From an uncultured Prevotella sp. (GTDB lineage: Bacteria; Bacteroidota; Bacteroidia; Bacteroidales; Bacteroidaceae): DNA of 6,894 bases. A program made the position numbers and the translations under genes. The notes beneath the pieces are model-generated. The model searched no databases. It saw nothing but the letters and a program-made list of their open reading frames with translations, and had not been told where the DNA came from. Below, piece after piece: positions 5,665 to 6,894 of this stretch. The stretch's first letter is position 1. Every line of letters starts with the position of its first letter. Where the stretch lies: contig CAAGSA010000027.1 of NCBI GenBank assembly GCA_900772835.1, positions 1 to 6,894 of the forward strand, given 5' to 3'.

Positions 5665-6360
5665 ATGAAAAATGACAAAATGAAAAATCAGTACCGCGTG
5701 AACGAGCAGATTCGCGTCAGGGAAGTGCGAGTTGTTGGAGATGATGGTTCAACCGTAATGCCGACCCGTCAGGCTTTGGACATTGCCAGAGACAAAGGGG
5801 TTGACCTTGTGGAGATAACACCGAACGCCCAACCGCCAGTGTGTCGTATCATCGACTATAGCAAGTTCCTCTACCAGCAGAAGAAGCGCGCCAAAGAGCT
5901 GAAAGCGAAGCAGGTAAGACAGGAAGTGAAGGAAATACGTTTCGGACCTCAGACCGATGACCACGACTATAACTTCAAGCTCAAGCATGCCAAGGAATTT
6001 CTGGAAGAAGGCAACAAGGTACGTGCATTCGTATTCTTCCGCGGACGCTCAATCCTCTTCAAGGAGCAGGGCGAGGTATTGCTCCTCCGTTTTGCCAACG
6101 ACCTTGAGGAATACGGCAAGGTGGAACAGATGCCTGCACTCGAGGGAAAGAAGATGTTCCTTTATCTCTCGCCAAAGAAAGCCGGCGTAGCAAAGAAGAG
6201 CCAGCAGAAGATGGACCGCGAGCGCCGCGCAGCCGAAGCAAAGACTGAAGGCAGCAAGGCTCCTGAGACGGAAACCAACGAGGAAACACCTGCAAACGGT
6301 GGACTGTTCGCAAACGCCAAGAACGGTGCTGACGCTCTGAAGAAGCTGAAGAAGGACTAA
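5665..6360 (+). CDS. infC: translation initiation factor IF-3
   Basis: IF3 binds the 30S subunit, keeps it apart from 50S, and checks initiator tRNA and start codon during initiation. The 231-aa protein has the N-terminal domain at about 8-80 (YRVNEQIRVREVRVVGDDG, DLVEITPNAQPPVCRIIDYSKFLYQ), the basic linker (KKRAKELKAKQ), and the C-terminal 30S-binding domain at about 85-171 (VKEIRFGPQTDDHDYNFKLKHAKEFLEEGNKVRAFVFFRGR). After KYLSP-like YLSPKK an additional charged, low-complexity tail of about 60 residues runs to the end; E. coli IF3 (180 aa) lacks it. The start is ATG, not the rare AUU used for self-control in E. coli. A second in-frame ATG at 5680 (MKNQYRV) is an alternative start, and neither has an SD. 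First gene of the infC-rpmI-rplT operon. Confidence 0.97.
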   Translation: MKNDKMKNQYRVNEQIRVREVRVVGDDGSTVMPTRQALDIARDKGVDLVEITPNAQPPVCRIIDYSKFLYQQKKRAKELKAKQVRQEVKEIRFGPQTDDHDYNFKLKHAKEFLEEGNKVRAFVFFRGRSILFKEQGEVLLLRFANDLEEYGKVEQMPALEGKKMFLYLSPKKAGVAKKSQQKMDRERRAAEAKTEGSKAPETETNEETPANGGLFANAKNGADALKKLKKD

Positions 6361-6368
6361 GCGCTATG

Positions 6369-6514
6369 TTCAGCAAAGCTCTGGCGGCAGGAAAGACATT
6401 CTCGGGCGGAACAGTCCGGTCAGGAGGAACTTTCCTATCGGAAGAGAAGATCCGATGCTGAAGAAAGAAAAGAAACAACAAGGTGCGTAACGTCCTGGTA
6501 TATACGTTGCCACC
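6369..6514 (+). ncRNA. candidate structured leader RNA between infC and rpmI
   Basis: The 188-nt gap is long for this operon and can form compatible helices. P1: TTCAGCA (6369-6375) with TGCTGAA (6456-6462). P2: AGGAAAG (6389-6395) with CTTTCCT (6430-6436), enclosing a small CGGA/TCCG hairpin (6407-6410, 6415-6418). P3: TCGGA (6438-6442) with TCCGA (6451-6455). P4: GGTG and GTAACGT (6482-6485, 6487-6493) with ACGTTGC and CACC (6504-6510, 6511-6514), 11 pairs with one bulged C and a 10-nt loop. P4 ends 34 nt before the rpmI ATG. In E. coli the infC-rpmI region holds an L20-binding operator and in Bacillus an L20 leader precedes infC, so an L20 autoregulatory element is the natural reading. No energy or covariation test was possible. 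Confidence 0.5.
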
Positions 6515-6548
6515 GCTATAATAAATAACTAATTAAAACATTAAAAAA

Positions 6549-6746
6549 ATGCCAAAAGTAAAGACAAACTCCGGTGCAAAGAAGAGATTTCGTTTCACTG
6601 GTACAGGTAAAATTAAGAGAAAGCATGCTTACCACAGCCACATTCTGACAAAGAAAACAAAGAAGCAGAAACGTAATTTGGTACACTCTGCAATTGTTGA
6701 TGGTTCAAACATGAAGCAGGTTCGCGATTTGCTGTGTCTCCGTTAA
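6549..6746 (+). CDS. rpmI: 50S ribosomal protein L35
   Basis: The 65-aa, very basic protein is a component of the large ribosomal subunit. The family signature is complete: KTNSGAKKRFRFTGTGKIKRKHA at about 5-27 and SHILTKKTKKQKRNL at about 30-44. Length is the usual one for L35. The start is the ATG after an A-rich stretch (ATTAAAAAAATG) with no Shine-Dalgarno, common in this phylum. It stands between infC (188-nt structured gap) and rplT (35 nt), the standard infC-rpmI-rplT order, and has no recognisable promoter of its own. Translation is probably linked to that of L20. Confidence 0.97.
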   Translation: MPKVKTNSGAKKRFRFTGTGKIKRKHAYHSHILTKKTKKQKRNLVHSAIVDGSNMKQVRDLLCLR

Positions 6747-6781
6747 TCCCTATTGTCTAACATTTAAAGTAAGAAGAAACT

Positions 6782-6894
6782 ATGCCAAGATCAGTAAATC
6801 ATGTTGCTTCAAGAGCAAAGAGAAAAAGAATTTTAAAGCTTACACGTGGTTACTATGGAGCGCGTAAGAATGTTTGGACCGTAGCCAAGAACAC
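6782..6894 (+). CDS. rplT: 50S ribosomal protein L20 (5' part, cut by the window edge)
   Basis: Only the first 37 codons and two bases are present, beginning MPRSVNHVASRAKRKRIL and continuing with the conserved KLTRGYYGARKNVW stretch. These match the basic N-terminal extension of L20, which threads into 23S rRNA and is needed early in 50S assembly; the full protein is about 115 aa. In bacteria studied, L20 is also the repressor of its own operon, which makes the structured infC-rpmI gap relevant. The ATG is preceded by AAGAAGAAACT, a purine-rich stretch but not a true SD. The gene is incomplete because the window ends, not because it is broken. Confidence 0.96.
   Translation, partial: MPRSVNHVASRAKRKRILKLTRGYYGARKNVWTVAKN

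Overview
The window looks like a chromosomal segment of a Bacteroidales bacterium, most likely Prevotellaceae. The protein sequences of IF3, L35, L20, the OmpA-family porin and the cobUTSC set have the character of that group. Two promoters fit the Bacteroidota consensus (TTTG, about 20 bp, TAnnTTTG), and most start codons sit behind A/T-rich leaders without a Shine-Dalgarno. The genus is inference; no 16S or marker comparison could be run. Nearly everything is conserved housekeeping or core-metabolism DNA. I see no mobile element, CRISPR array, tRNA, rRNA or defence system.

Left part, minus strand (139-3993): a cobalamin nucleotide-loop-assembly cluster is read right to left as cobU, cobT, cobS and cobC. 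A J-domain co-chaperone of the CbpA/DnaJ type follows 171 bp further on. CobU activates adenosylcobinamide to its GDP form, CobT makes alpha-ribazole 5'-phosphate, CobS joins the two in the membrane, and the CobC-like phosphatase removes the remaining phosphate. The set is therefore a complete late pathway for making or salvaging B12. cobT and cobS overlap by 26 nt and cobS to cobC is 19 nt, so they are probably one transcript. A perfect TAnnTTTG element lies five bases before the cobU start. This predicts an almost leaderless mRNA and leaves no room for a cobalamin riboswitch.

Centre, plus strand (4139-5513): a monocistronic OmpA-family outer-membrane protein (signal peptide, beta-barrel, coiled coil, OmpA-like domain) is divergent from cobU. 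It has its own promoter and a very clear intrinsic terminator.

Right part, plus strand (5604-6894): the infC-rpmI-rplT operon (IF3, L35, L20; L20 cut by the window edge). It has a near-perfect promoter that carries a dyad in its spacer. The 188-nt infC-rpmI gap can fold into a nested set of helices followed by a strong bulged hairpin. This is the best candidate here for something not covered by gene annotation: a probable L20-type autoregulatory leader placed internally in the operon. The first 138 bases hold no convincing gene, only a possible plus-strand terminator hairpin.
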